Positions 18,466-27,771 of a stretch of 33,721 bases of DNA are shown here, piece after piece. Position numbers and translations under genes: made by a program. The stretch is from positions 1 through 33,721 of the forward strand of contig CAMAXG010000005.1 of assembly GCA_945862225.1 (NCBI GenBank). The letters are read 5' to 3'. Under the pieces are notes generated by a model that had not been told where the DNA came from, made no database searches, and was given only the letters and a program-made list of their open reading frames with translations. The DNA comes from Thermoflexus hugenholtzii JAD2 (lineage in GTDB: Bacteria; Chloroflexota; Limnocylindria; Limnocylindrales; Limnocylindraceae). Each line of letters starts with the position of its first letter. Position 1 is the first letter of the stretch.

Positions 18466-20820
18466 CTACCCCCTTCGCTTCGGCCGCTCGCCACGGCGCT
18501 TGATGACATTCGGCGTCACGCTCGGATCCCAGGTGCGGCGACGTACGGGCGCCTCAGCCGCTGGAGGCTGACCTGCATCGGGGATCGTACCCGTCTCCTC
18601 CTCATGCTCGTCACGGAGCCCTGGGAGCCAGTCGGCAGCCGTATCCAACGCTGGGGCAACGAGCGTGTGCGCCGCAGCGCCGATCCCCTGTGGAGCCGTC
18701 TTTGCGGGAGCGCCGCGTCGGCTTCCGCCCTGCGCGTCGCGGGCCGCACGCTCTGCCGCCCGCTCAATCGCCGTCGCCGCATCCTCTTCAAGGACCGCCG
18801 TTCGCAGCATGCGGATCTCGTCACGAATGGCCGCCGCGCGCTCGAACTCGAGCGCCTTGGAGGCAATCTTCATCTGCGCCTCGAGCTGCTTCACGAGCTT
18901 CTCGATCTCACTGCGCCCAACCTCGCTCAGGGCACCGCCGCGCTTTCCACCGGCATAGGTGTCGGCCTTCTCGGCGACGCTCTTGAGCCGATCGTTCAGG
19001 TCTCGGATCGGCTTCGAGATGGTGGTGGCGGTGATGCCGTGGTCGATGTTCCACTGCTCCTGGATCGCGCGACGTCGATCCGTCTCAGAGATCGCGGTTT
19101 TCATGGAGTCGGTCATCTTGTCCGCATAGAAGACCACCTCGCCGCCCGTGTTTCGTGCCGCACGTCCGACCGTCTGAATGAGCGCCCACGCCGAACGCAG
19201 GAAGCCCTCCTTGTCGGCGTCCAGGATTGCCACCAGCGTCACCTCCGGAAGGTCGATCCCCTCGCGGAGCAGGTTGATCCCCACGATCACGTCAAAGACC
19301 CCGAGGCGCAGGTCGCGCAGAATCTCAATGCGCTCGAGCGTGTCAATCTCGCTGTGGAGGTAGCGCACGCGAATCCCCGCCTCCTCAAGGTACGACGAGA
19401 GCTCTTCAGCCATGCGTTTCGTGAGCGTCGTGACGATCACGCGCTCCTTCTTCTTCACGCGACCCTGGATGCGCTCGAGGAGATCGTCGATCTGCCCCTT
19501 CGTCGGGAGCACGGTGATGTGCGGATCGACCACCCCTGTTGGGCGGATCAGCTGTTGCACCACCTTGTCTGCTCGCTCTCGCTCGTAGCTCCCTGGCGTC
19601 GCCGAAACATAGATCGCCTGTCGCACGCTCGTCTCGAACTCCTCAAAAGTCAGTGGTCGATTGTCGAGCGCACTCGGTAGTCGGAAGCCGAAGTCGACGA
19701 GGATCTCTTTTCGAGATCGGTCGTTCTTGTACATGCCCACGACCTGCGGGATGCTCATGTGGCTCTCATCAACAACGAGAAGCCAATCGGCTGGGAAGTA
19801 GTCGAGCAGTGTCCACGGCCGGGAGCCGGGCTCGCGGCGCGAAAGGTGACGCGAATAGTTCTCGATCCCTGAGCAGAAGCCAACCTCGCGCATCATCTCG
19901 AGATCAAAGGTGGTGCGCTGACGCAGACGAGCCGCTTCAAGCACCTTCCCCGTCGCCTCTAGCTCACGACAACGCCCCTCCATCTCGACCTCAATGTCGC
20001 GAATTGCCTCGGCCAGCTTGTCTGCAGGCGTCACATAGTGGGTGGCCGGGTAGATCGTCATCTCGTTGCGCTCTGCCAGGATCTCGCCGGTGAGCGGGTC
20101 TACCTCAGCGATTCGCTCGACTTCATCGCCGAAGAACTCCACGCGCAGGATCGTCTCCTCTCCGGCGGGCTGCACCTCGAGCGTGTCGCCGCGCACACGG
20201 AACTTGGCGCGACCGAGGGTGGCGTCGTTGCGCTGGTACTGCAGGTCGACGAGGTGGCGCAGGATGGCATCGCGGCGATACTTCCCCGACTTGCGCACCT
20301 TGAGGACGGTGGCGCCGTAGTCCACCGGCGCGCCGAGGCCGTAGATGCACGAGACCGAGGCGACGATGATCGTGTCGCGACGCTCGAAGAGCGCCTTGGT
20401 GGCTGCGTGCCGTAGTTGATCAATCTCATCATTGCGGCTCGAGTCTTTCTCGATATAGGTATCTGAGCGCGGCAGGTAGGCCTCCGGTTGGTAGTAGTCG
20501 AAGTAGGAGACGAAGTATTCGACGGCGTTCTCGGGGAAGAACTCCTTCAACTCGGCATAGAGCTGCGCGGCGAGCGTCTTGTTGTGCGCAAGGACGAGCG
20601 TCGGTCGCTGTACCTGCTGAATGACGTTGGCAATGGTGAAGGTCTTCCCTGTACCCGTTGCTCCGAGGAGGACCTGGTGATGGAGGCCATCGGTGAGCCC
20701 TTGGACGAGTTCGGTGATGGCGGTTGGCTGGTCGCCGGTGGGGACGAAGTCGGAGCGCAGGGCGAAGGGCCGCCCAGCAGTTGGGGTCAGTTCTGCCGTG
20801 GGTTCAGTTGGTGGATTCAC
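18466..20820 (-). CDS. uvrB: Excinuclease ABC subunit B with an extended C-terminus
   Basis: '[16 protein letters not shown]', '[17 protein letters not shown]', '[15 protein letters not shown]', '[10 protein letters not shown]', '[10 protein letters not shown]'. Likely GTG start (VNPPTEP) at 20820; the track ORF extends to 20883 inside coaE. Confidence 0.98.
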   Translation of the reverse strand: MNPPTEPTAELTPTAGRPFALRSDFVPTGDQPTAITELVQGLTDGLHHQVLLGATGTGKTFTIANVIQQVQRPTLVLAHNKTLAAQLYAELKEFFPENAVEYFVSYFDYYQPEAYLPRSDTYIEKDSSRNDEIDQLRHAATKALFERRDTIIVASVSCIYGLGAPVDYGATVLKVRKSGKYRRDAILRHLVDLQYQRNDATLGRAKFRVRGDTLEVQPAGEETILRVEFFGDEVERIAEVDPLTGEILAERNEMTIYPATHYVTPADKLAEAIRDIEVEMEGRCRELEATGKVLEAARLRQRTTFDLEMMREVGFCSGIENYSRHLSRREPGSRPWTLLDYFPADWLLVVDESHMSIPQVVGMYKNDRSRKEILVDFGFRLPSALDNRPLTFEEFETSVRQAIYVSATPGSYERERADKVVQQLIRPTGVVDPHITVLPTKGQIDDLLERIQGRVKKKERVIVTTLTKRMAEELSSYLEEAGIRVRYLHSEIDTLERIEILRDLRLGVFDVIVGINLLREGIDLPEVTLVAILDADKEGFLRSAWALIQTVGRAARNTGGEVVFYADKMTDSMKTAISETDRRRAIQEQWNIDHGITATTISKPIRDLNDRLKSVAEKADTYAGGKRGGALSEVGRSEIEKLVKQLEAQMKIASKALEFERAAAIRDEIRMLRTAVLEEDAATAIERAAERAARDAQGGSRRGAPAKTAPQGIGAAAHTLVAPALDTAADWLPGLRDEHEEETGTIPDAGQPPAAEAPVRRRTWDPSVTPNVIKRRGERPKRRG

Positions 20821-21451
20821 CCTGCAAGCATAGGCGGCGGAGCACGAGGCTCGCCGCGTGCACGCTCTCCGGCAGCGGACCACTCCCGTCGATCGGCACC
20901 GCCCCGATCCCCGTCATCTCTGCGGGAGCGGCCGCCTGTGCGGCGTTGCGCAGTTCGAAGTCATCCGCGCTGCCGCCACGGGCCACGAAGCGCTGGCGGC
21001 GGACCGCCTCGTCAACCTGGAGGAAGAGAACACCATCAAGTACCTCGGCGAGGCCAGAGCGTCCCAAGGCGATCGCCTCAACGAGGAGAAGGCGGACACC
21101 CCGTTCCTCCGCCGCTCGGCTCGCCTCGCTGAGCGCCGCGCGAACGATCGGCCACTGCAGCGCCTCAAGGCGGTGCATCACTGCGGGATCGGCAAACGCC
21201 CGTGCCGCGAGGAGAGCGCTGTCGAGGCTCCCATCTGCGCGACGCGCATCAGGGACGACGTCAAGGATCGCATCGCGGAGCGCCCCATCATTTGCACGCG
21301 CCGAGCGCAGCAACGCATCAACATCAAGGTGCTCCACAGCTCCACCGATGGACTCGTGCAGCTCGGCGCTCGCAACGAGTGCTGCTGCGAGACTGCTCTT
21401 CCCTGACGCAATAAGGCCTCCGAGGCCAACGCGAATGAGTCGACCACTCAC
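20804..21451 (-). CDS. coaE: Dephospho-CoA kinase (divergent)
   Basis: P-loop '[17 protein letters not shown]', '[10 protein letters not shown]', '[15 protein letters not shown]'. Its place between polA/mutM and uvrB matches common coaE context. Confidence 0.8.
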   Translation of the reverse strand: MSGRLIRVGLGGLIASGKSSLAAALVASAELHESIGGAVEHLDVDALLRSARANDGALRDAILDVVPDARRADGSLDSALLAARAFADPAVMHRLEALQWPIVRAALSEASRAAEERGVRLLLVEAIALGRSGLAEVLDGVLFLQVDEAVRRQRFVARGGSADDFELRNAAQAAAPAEMTGIGAVPIDGSGPLPESVHAASLVLRRLCLQGESTN

Positions 21452-23409
21452 TTCGCCACCTCGCCCTCAAGAGCGAGCCAGGCCTCTTCGGCCTGCTGGA
21501 GCGCAGCAGTCACGTCGGCTAGCTCGCTCGCCACCTTTGCCAGCTCGGTATATGAAGCGATCACGTTCGGGTCAAGCATCGCAAGCTCTAGGTGACCCTT
21601 GCGTAGTCCGTGTCGCTCAAGGTCTGCCTCGATTGCAGAGCGGCGTCGGCGCGCCTGCTCCTTGCTAAGTCGCTCTGGCTTCGGCGCTGCACTCTTCTTT
21701 GCAGCGGGCGCCGCAGCCTGCGGCTGGGACTTGGTGGGAATCGTCTGCTGCGCAGTGAGTGCGCTTGGCGCACCGAGCCGCCCCGCAACGAGAGAGTCGG
21801 CACTCTTCGTCGTCCAACCAGAAGCGACCGCCTCTCGCCACGCGGTATAGCCACCATCAAAGGCGGCGACAACGCCGTCCTCAACGACCCAGAGCGAGGT
21901 GCAGATGCGCTCGAGCAGTCGACGATCGTGACTGACGACAAGGAGTGTGCGCTCGCCATCAAGAAGGAATCGCTCAAGCGATTCGCAGGCATCAATATCG
22001 AGGTGGTTCGTGGGCTCATCAAGCAGGAGCAGGTTGGCAGGCATCAGGCCGAGGATCGCGAGCTCCAACCGACTGCGCTCACCACCGGAGAGCACCGCAA
22101 CCTCCTTCCCCACCGCATCTCCGCGGAAGAGGAACTTTGCAAGGTGCGCTCGTGCTTCGGAGACTTCAACGGGGACAGCGGTACGCAGCGCTTCAAGCAC
22201 CGTTGCGCCGTGTAACCCTGCAGCACGGACCTGAGCCAAATACCCAGGCACCACGCCACCAGCAATCTCGACATTTCCTTCGAGGACTGGGAGGAGGCCA
22301 GCAATGGTCTTCAGCAGTGTGGACTTCCCTGCGCCGTTAGGGCCGACGATGCCGATGCGCTCGCCGCGACGAAGGGCGAGGCTGCGCGCACGAGTGATCT
22401 CAACCTGCGCAGGCTCGCGATAGCCGATGGATGCCTCGCTGAGTCGCAACGGTTCAGCTGGGCCACGCCCGGCACCCTCAGCAGCGATTGAGAGTGAGAT
22501 CGCCTTACGCTCACGAACAACTGGCTCAATCGCAGCGAGACGGCGCTCATGCTCGTGCATCTTTGCGTACTTGCGATGGCTTCGATAGGTTTGGATGAGT
22601 TCACGCTCGCGCGCGATCTCCTTCTCACGGCGATCTGCGTCGCGCTCGTCGCCCTCATCGGCGGCACCGCGCTGCTTCGCATAGGCGCTGTAGTCGCCAC
22701 GGAAGCGCGTCACGTGATGGGCGCGGACCTCCCAGACGCGATCAATGACAGCGTCAAGGAAGGCGCGATCGTGGCTGGCAACGATGAGCGCGCCGTTGCG
22801 TGCGCGCAGCGCCCCCTCGAGCCACTCGATCGCCTGAATGTCGAGATGGTTCGTCGGCTCGTCGAGCAGGAGAAGGTCTGGGTCAGCGATCACCAGCCGC
22901 GCCAGGGCGACGCGGGTCTGCTCCCCTCCGGAGAGGCGTGCAGGGGCCTCACTGTGCCGTGCCGTTGGGAAGCCGAGCCCTCGGAGCGCCGCACCGACTC
23001 GGTCTTCCAGGGCATAGCCATCTGCGGCATCAAACTTCGTCCGCGCCTCGGCGTATTCGGTTGAGGCGGCGCGCCCATCGAGCTCCATCTCGCGAAGGGC
23101 GGCGGCGAGGGAGACGATCTCGGCGGCACCGCCGATGACAGCATCCGTGAGTGTTGCGGAGTTCAGTAGCTCGGGGTCCTGCGCCGACTCTTGCGCGAGG
23201 AGGTTGATGCGCAGCCCCTTGGCATGCTGCACGCGGCCCTGGTCAGGTGATTCAAGCCCCGCGACCATCTTGAGGAGGGTTGTCTTCCCTGCCCCGTTCG
23301 GGCCAACCAGGCCGATGCGCTCCCCCGCGGCAACGCTGAGCGTTACCTCATCGAGGATGACGGCAGCCCCGATCTCGCGACGGACATCGCTCAACGTGAT
23401 GATGCTCAT
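21448..23409 (-). CDS. ABC-F family ATP-binding protein
   Basis: Two ABC domains: 'GLVGPNGAGKTTLLKMVAG'/'RLSGGEQTRVALARLVIADPDLLLLDEPTNHLD' and 'GIVGPNGAGKSTLLKTIAG'/'VLSGGERSRLELAILGLMPANLLLLDEPTNHLD'. No TM segments, charged linker. Confidence 0.96.
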   Translation of the reverse strand: MSIITLSDVRREIGAAVILDEVTLSVAAGERIGLVGPNGAGKTTLLKMVAGLESPDQGRVQHAKGLRINLLAQESAQDPELLNSATLTDAVIGGAAEIVSLAAALREMELDGRAASTEYAEARTKFDAADGYALEDRVGAALRGLGFPTARHSEAPARLSGGEQTRVALARLVIADPDLLLLDEPTNHLDIQAIEWLEGALRARNGALIVASHDRAFLDAVIDRVWEVRAHHVTRFRGDYSAYAKQRGAADEGDERDADRREKEIARERELIQTYRSHRKYAKMHEHERRLAAIEPVVRERKAISLSIAAEGAGRGPAEPLRLSEASIGYREPAQVEITRARSLALRRGERIGIVGPNGAGKSTLLKTIAGLLPVLEGNVEIAGGVVPGYLAQVRAAGLHGATVLEALRTAVPVEVSEARAHLAKFLFRGDAVGKEVAVLSGGERSRLELAILGLMPANLLLLDEPTNHLDIDACESLERFLLDGERTLLVVSHDRRLLERICTSLWVVEDGVVAAFDGGYTAWREAVASGWTTKSADSLVAGRLGAPSALTAQQTIPTKSQPQAAAPAAKKSAAPKPERLSKEQARRRRSAIEADLERHGLRKGHLELAMLDPNVIASYTELAKVASELADVTAALQQAEEAWLALEGEVAK

Positions 23410-24401
23410 GCCGCCTCCCCTTGGCGCGCCGAACGCCGACGTGCCGCAGCACGTTCACTGCGCGTTGCACCTACCGTCTCTGGGGTCACTCGCTCACTCC
23501 AGCGGGGTCCGCGCACGGCGCGCGACGCCACGGCCCGAGCCGTGCCGCGCGGCGGACGCTGGCAGGTACGGCAGACATGGGTACCGCGACCCCCTACGAC
23601 CGAACGTTGAATTGCCGCACCGCAACGGTGACACGGTTCGCCGGTGCGCTGATAAACATCAAGACGCTCCTGCATCTCGCCGTCGCCATCTGGTGCCGTG
23701 TAGTCGTTGATTGAAGAACCGCGGGCGGCAACGGCCTCGCTCAACACGCCAACAATCGCGAGGTGCAGCGCATCGAGCTGCGCTGGGCGCAGCCTGTTCG
23801 CAGGGGTAAGCGGATGGATCTTCGAGCGCCAGAGCGCCTCATCGGCGTAGATGTTGCCGATCCCAACGATGCATCGCTGATCGAGCAGGAGGCTCTTGAT
23901 CCGTGTCGCGCGGTGCGCAATGAGCGAGCGAAGGGCGTCAACGGTAAACGCCGCTGCGAGCGGCTCAACGCCGTGGTCGGCGAGAAGCGGCGGCGAGTGT
24001 GGATCAAGGCTTGAGGCGGCCTCACCGTCACTTCGCTGTGCAACGAGCGCCACACGACCGAAGGCACGCACATCCCGGAACCGCAGTTCATGACCGTCGT
24101 CCAACGTGAGCGAAAGGCGCACATAGGGATCGGTCGCCCCGCCCGCTGGTAGCACCAGCAGCTGCCCCGTCATGCGCAAGTGCACGAGGAGTAGGATCCC
24201 GCCCGAGAGCTCAACGATGATCCACTTCGCGCGGCGTCGCGCACCGAGGATGCGTCGACCACGAACCGCCTCCGTGAACGAGGGGGCATCGGGGGTTGCA
24301 AGATTGCGCTCGCGATAGACGTTGGCGCCGGTAATCGTCGCGCCACTGACGAGTCGCGCAAGATCGCGGACGACCGTCTCCACCTCTGGCAGCTCAGGCA
24401 C
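23406..24401 (-). CDS. mutM: Formamidopyrimidine-DNA glycosylase
   Basis: N-terminal 'MPELPEVETVVRDL', 'GIGNIYADEALW', zinc finger 'CHRCGAAIQRSVVGGRGTHVCRTCQ'. Confidence 0.97.
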   Translation of the reverse strand: MPELPEVETVVRDLARLVSGATITGANVYRERNLATPDAPSFTEAVRGRRILGARRRAKWIIVELSGGILLLVHLRMTGQLLVLPAGGATDPYVRLSLTLDDGHELRFRDVRAFGRVALVAQRSDGEAASSLDPHSPPLLADHGVEPLAAAFTVDALRSLIAHRATRIKSLLLDQRCIVGIGNIYADEALWRSKIHPLTPANRLRPAQLDALHLAIVGVLSEAVAARGSSINDYTAPDGDGEMQERLDVYQRTGEPCHRCGAAIQRSVVGGRGTHVCRTCQRPPRGTARAVASRAVRGPRWSERVTPETVGATRSERAAARRRSARQGEAA

Positions 24402-27252
24402 GAGCGGACCACGGCTTCATCTCGTCCCATCGCGGGCCACTCTTCACCTCAACGGTGAGTGGTACATCAAGTGCGAGTGCACCCTCCATCGTGTCAACCA
24501 GGATTGGCACGAGACGATCCACCTCACCGTTCGGCACCTCCAGCAGCAGTTCGTCGTGCACCTGCAGCACGAGTCGCGCCTTGAGTCCCGCCTCTGCAAG
24601 TCGTGGCGCTAGGCGGATCATGGCGATCTTGATCACGTCGGCCGCCGTTCCTTGGATTGGATGGTTGATGGCTGCGCGCTCCCCTGCTGCGCGAAGCGCA
24701 GGATTTCCCGCTCGAAGTTCAGGGATTGGTCGCCGACGTCCGAGCTGCGTCGTGACGGAGCCATTCGTTCGTGCCTCCTCCTTGATCGTGTCAATGTAGC
24801 GACGGATCCCCGGATAGCGCTCAAAGTAGCCGGCGATGAACGACTTCGCGGCATCGCGAGAGATGCCGGCGCGCGTGGCCAAACCGAAGTCGCCCATGCC
24901 GTAGGCGATGCCGAAGTTGACCATCTTCGCCATGGCGCGCTCATCGGCGTCCACGTCGGCGGCTGGCTTGCCGAGCACGCGGGCGGCGGTCGCGCGGTGA
25001 ATATCCTCTCCAGCGGCGAAGGCGGCGATCAGGTGCTCGTCGCGGGTGACGTGCGCCAAGATGCGCAGCTCGATCTGGCTGTAGTCCGCCGCTACCAGGG
25101 TGTTCCCCTTCTCCGCAATAAAGGTGTTGCGGATCTTGCGGCCGAGGGCGGTTCGAATCGGAATGTTCTGCAGGTTTGGATCGGTGGAGCTGAGTCGCCC
25201 CGTTGCCGCCACCGCCTGCTGGAAGGTGGTGTGCACGCGGCCGTCAGCCTCAACGAGCTTCGGCAGCGCCTCCACGTAGGTGCTCTGCAGCTTCGACACG
25301 GTGCGCCACTCCATGGCGATCCCAACGATCGGATGCTCCCCCTGGATCTCCTCCAGCACGCTTGCATCGGTCGACCAGGCACCTGTCTTTGTCTTCTTCC
25401 CCTTCGGCAGGTTGAGCTCCACAAAGAGGAGTTCGCCGAGCTGCTTCGGCGAACCGAGCGCAACGGGGTGACCGACGGCGCGCTCGGACTCCCGTTCAAG
25501 GCGCGCGATCTCTGCGGTGAATGCTGTGCTCAGCTCGCTCAGCGCCGATTGATCCACGGCGACCCCGGCGATCTCCATGCGCGCAAGCACCTCAACGAGG
25601 GGGAGCTCAATCTCGCGATAGAGGCGCAGGGTGCCGGCCTCGCGCAACTCTTCGGCGAGGGGGCCGCGTGACGCACGAGTCACGAGTGCAGCGAGGGCCG
25701 CCTCCTGTAGCGGCTCGAGACGGTCTGGAAGATCAGCGCCCAGTCGCGCAGAGGCAACTTCCACCAGCCCAGGGTTACGCATCGTGACGTTCGCGATCCA
25801 GGTGCCGAGCGCTACATCATCAATAAGGCGCGGCGAGGCATCTGGTCGAATGCTCACCATGGCGCCGATCAAGCCCTTCACGCCGAGTCCAGCGATCTCG
25901 CGCTTTGAGCTCGCCAGGGATTCAAGGAGCGCATGCACCACGGCACCATCGTCGGCGGCGAGAATGGTGCCCACGTCATCAACGATTGCGATCGCGAGTT
26001 CGGCCTCTGGGCCACGTCGATCTGCCCCCACACCGCCAATGGCGAGGTGCCCTTGTGACGAAAGGCCACGGAACGCATCTCGTGCCTCGTCTGCGGCACG
26101 CAGGACACGAATCCCCGCGGCGGCAAGCTCACCACGCTTCACCTGTTCAATCTTGGCGTGCACGTCGGATTCATCTGTGGCGCTGCTCTCAGCTTGCGCC
26201 GATCGGCCAGCAGCGGCATTACCGGCCGTCACCGCATCAAAGTTGAATCCGAGTTGCAGATCGCTCGAAGCGGCAACCTTCGGTGCAGCCTTTGCGACCG
26301 GCGCAGCAGACCCTCGCAGCGCAGCCCCCGCCGCAGCGGCGCTGACCGCGGCATTAGCAGCGACACGGTCTTCGCCGGCAAGTGGTGGTAGTCGCTGTGC
26401 GAGTGCGCGGAACTCGAGATCGCGGAAGAGGGCGAGCGCCGCTTCGCGGTCATACACCCCAATCTCACCACCCGTGGCTGGCAGGGTGAGTGGTGCATCG
26501 CGGTCGATGGTCATCAATCCCTGCCCCGCAAACGCTGCGTCGCGGTTTGCAGCGAGCGACTCGCGGATGCGCACAGGCTCGACCTCATCCAAGCGTGCGT
26601 AGAGCTGCTCTAGCGAACCAAACGTTGCAATCAACTTTGAGGCGGTCTTCTCGCCCACACCAGGAACGCCTGGAATGTTGTCGGAGCTGTCGCCCTTGAG
26701 CGACTTGAAGTCAACCATCTGCTCTGGGGTGAGGCCGTACCGCGCGAAGACTCGCTCTGGATCGTATTCAACGATCGCATCGGCTCCACCCTTGGCGGTG
26801 TGCATCAGATGCACCTTCTTGGTGACCAGCTGCAGCATGTCGAGGTCACCCGAGACGATGTGCACCTCCCAGCCGTCGCGCTCTGCGGCGGTGGCGATGG
26901 TGCCAATGACGTCATCTGCTTCGTATCCCGTTGCCTCCAGGAGCGGCAGCCCTAGCGCGGCGACAAGGTCACGAACGATCGGCACCTGGGAGCGAAGCTC
27001 GTCGGGCATCGACGGCCGCTGCGCCTTATATGCGGGGAACCGCTCGTGCCGATAGGTGGTGCCCGGCGCATCAAAGGCCACGATGGCGCGCTCAGGATCG
27101 ACGTCGGTCATCGTGCGCAGCAGGATGCTGGTGAAGCCGTACGCCGCATTTGTGAGCTGGCCGCGACTATTCGTGAGCGGGGGCAGCGCGTGGAAGGCGC
27201 GATAGATCAGCCCATAGGCATCAACGAGGAGGAGTCGGCGCTTGGTTGGCAT
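24394..27252 (-). CDS. polA: DNA polymerase I
   Basis: 5' nuclease 'GYEADDVIGTIA' and 'GDSSDNIPGVPGVGEKTA'. Family A polymerase 'TLVAADYSQIELRILAH', O-helix 'AKMVNFGIAYGMGDFGLA', 'LVLQVHDELLLEVP'. Confidence 0.98.
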   Translation of the reverse strand: MPTKRRLLLVDAYGLIYRAFHALPPLTNSRGQLTNAAYGFTSILLRTMTDVDPERAIVAFDAPGTTYRHERFPAYKAQRPSMPDELRSQVPIVRDLVAALGLPLLEATGYEADDVIGTIATAAERDGWEVHIVSGDLDMLQLVTKKVHLMHTAKGGADAIVEYDPERVFARYGLTPEQMVDFKSLKGDSSDNIPGVPGVGEKTASKLIATFGSLEQLYARLDEVEPVRIRESLAANRDAAFAGQGLMTIDRDAPLTLPATGGEIGVYDREAALALFRDLEFRALAQRLPPLAGEDRVAANAAVSAAAAGAALRGSAAPVAKAAPKVAASSDLQLGFNFDAVTAGNAAAGRSAQAESSATDESDVHAKIEQVKRGELAAAGIRVLRAADEARDAFRGLSSQGHLAIGGVGADRRGPEAELAIAIVDDVGTILAADDGAVVHALLESLASSKREIAGLGVKGLIGAMVSIRPDASPRLIDDVALGTWIANVTMRNPGLVEVASARLGADLPDRLEPLQEAALAALVTRASRGPLAEELREAGTLRLYREIELPLVEVLARMEIAGVAVDQSALSELSTAFTAEIARLERESERAVGHPVALGSPKQLGELLFVELNLPKGKKTKTGAWSTDASVLEEIQGEHPIVGIAMEWRTVSKLQSTYVEALPKLVEADGRVHTTFQQAVAATGRLSSTDPNLQNIPIRTALGRKIRNTFIAEKGNTLVAADYSQIELRILAHVTRDEHLIAAFAAGEDIHRATAARVLGKPAADVDADERAMAKMVNFGIAYGMGDFGLATRAGISRDAAKSFIAGYFERYPGIRRYIDTIKEEARTNGSVTTQLGRRRPIPELRAGNPALRAAGERAAINHPIQGTAADVIKIAMIRLAPRLAEAGLKARLVLQVHDELLLEVPNGEVDRLVPILVDTMEGALALDVPLTVEVKSGPRWDEMKPWSARA

Positions 27253-27258
27253 ACCGCG

Positions 27259-27264
27259 AGGGTA
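27259..27264 (-). promoter_or_regulatory. Candidate -10 element TACCCT upstream of polA (leaderless geometry)
   Basis: Reverse complement reads GCGG-TACCCT-CGCGGT-ATG: 6-nt spacing and no SD in the 36-nt intergenic region. Confidence 0.35.
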
Positions 27265-27288
27265 CCGCAGGAGTGCAGAGCCCTTCGG

Positions 27289-27771
27289 CTAGGCGCGACG
27301 CCTCCGCACGCTCACGAACACCACCGCAAGGCTCCCTGTCAGTAGAAGGAGTGCGGCCCCAGAGGCGATGGTGGCGGCATCAAGCGTCCCAGACTCGAGG
27401 AGCACACCGGTCGTTCCGTCTGCTTTGACATCCATGGAAGCTTCGGGGGCCAGGCTCGCTCCGACGAGTTCGCCCCCAGACTCCATTCGCACTGCGCTCG
27501 CAGTGCCGCCCGCAATCTGGCCAGCGACGCCCCCAAGAAGGAGTGCCGCAGAGAGCGCGGCACCCGCGAGGGCACCACGCGGCGCGGCGCTCACCCAACC
27601 GAAGAGGGCGGAGCGCCAGCCACTCGCAGCACGTTGGGCACGAGCCTCGGCGATCTGTGCGATCTCGCTGCGCAGCGCGGGGCTGGCAAAAGGGTCACGG
27701 GCGCGGCGGGGCTCACTGGCGCGATAGGCGCTCAGCGGATCGTGCTCAGGGGTGCCAGCGGCGTTACTCAT
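27289..27771 (-). CDS. Predicted 2-TM membrane protein, possible regulatory partner of the adjacent ECF sigma factor
   Basis: 160 aa, start overlaps the sigma gene end by 8 nt. Hydrophobic segments 'GALAGAALSAALLLGGVAGQIAGG' and 'IASGAALLLLTGSLAVVFVSV' followed by RRRRA. Confidence 0.65.
   Translation of the reverse strand: MSNAAGTPEHDPLSAYRASEPRRARDPFASPALRSEIAQIAEARAQRAASGWRSALFGWVSAAPRGALAGAALSAALLLGGVAGQIAGGTASAVRMESGGELVGASLAPEASMDVKADGTTGVLLESGTLDAATIASGAALLLLTGSLAVVFVSVRRRRA

Noticed and set aside
18391-19680. 429-aa plus-strand ORF antisense to uvrB (also 25631-26602 antisense to polA, 20724-21668 antisense to coaE/uvrB/ABC-F, 1-486, 14549-15439 and others)
   Set aside because: The opposite strand encodes unmistakable conserved proteins. 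Long antisense open frames are expected from GC-rich codon bias. The translations are Arg/Ser/Ala/Pro-rich and show no family motifs.
21448-23409. ABC-F protein as an antibiotic-resistance determinant
   Set aside because: It sits in a housekeeping context. ABC-F proteins are mostly translation factors, and nothing in the sequence specifically supports resistance.
27280-27291. AGCCCTTCGGCT hairpin after the 2-TM gene as an intrinsic terminator before polA
   Set aside because: Only a 4-bp stem with no U-tract. Too weak to call.
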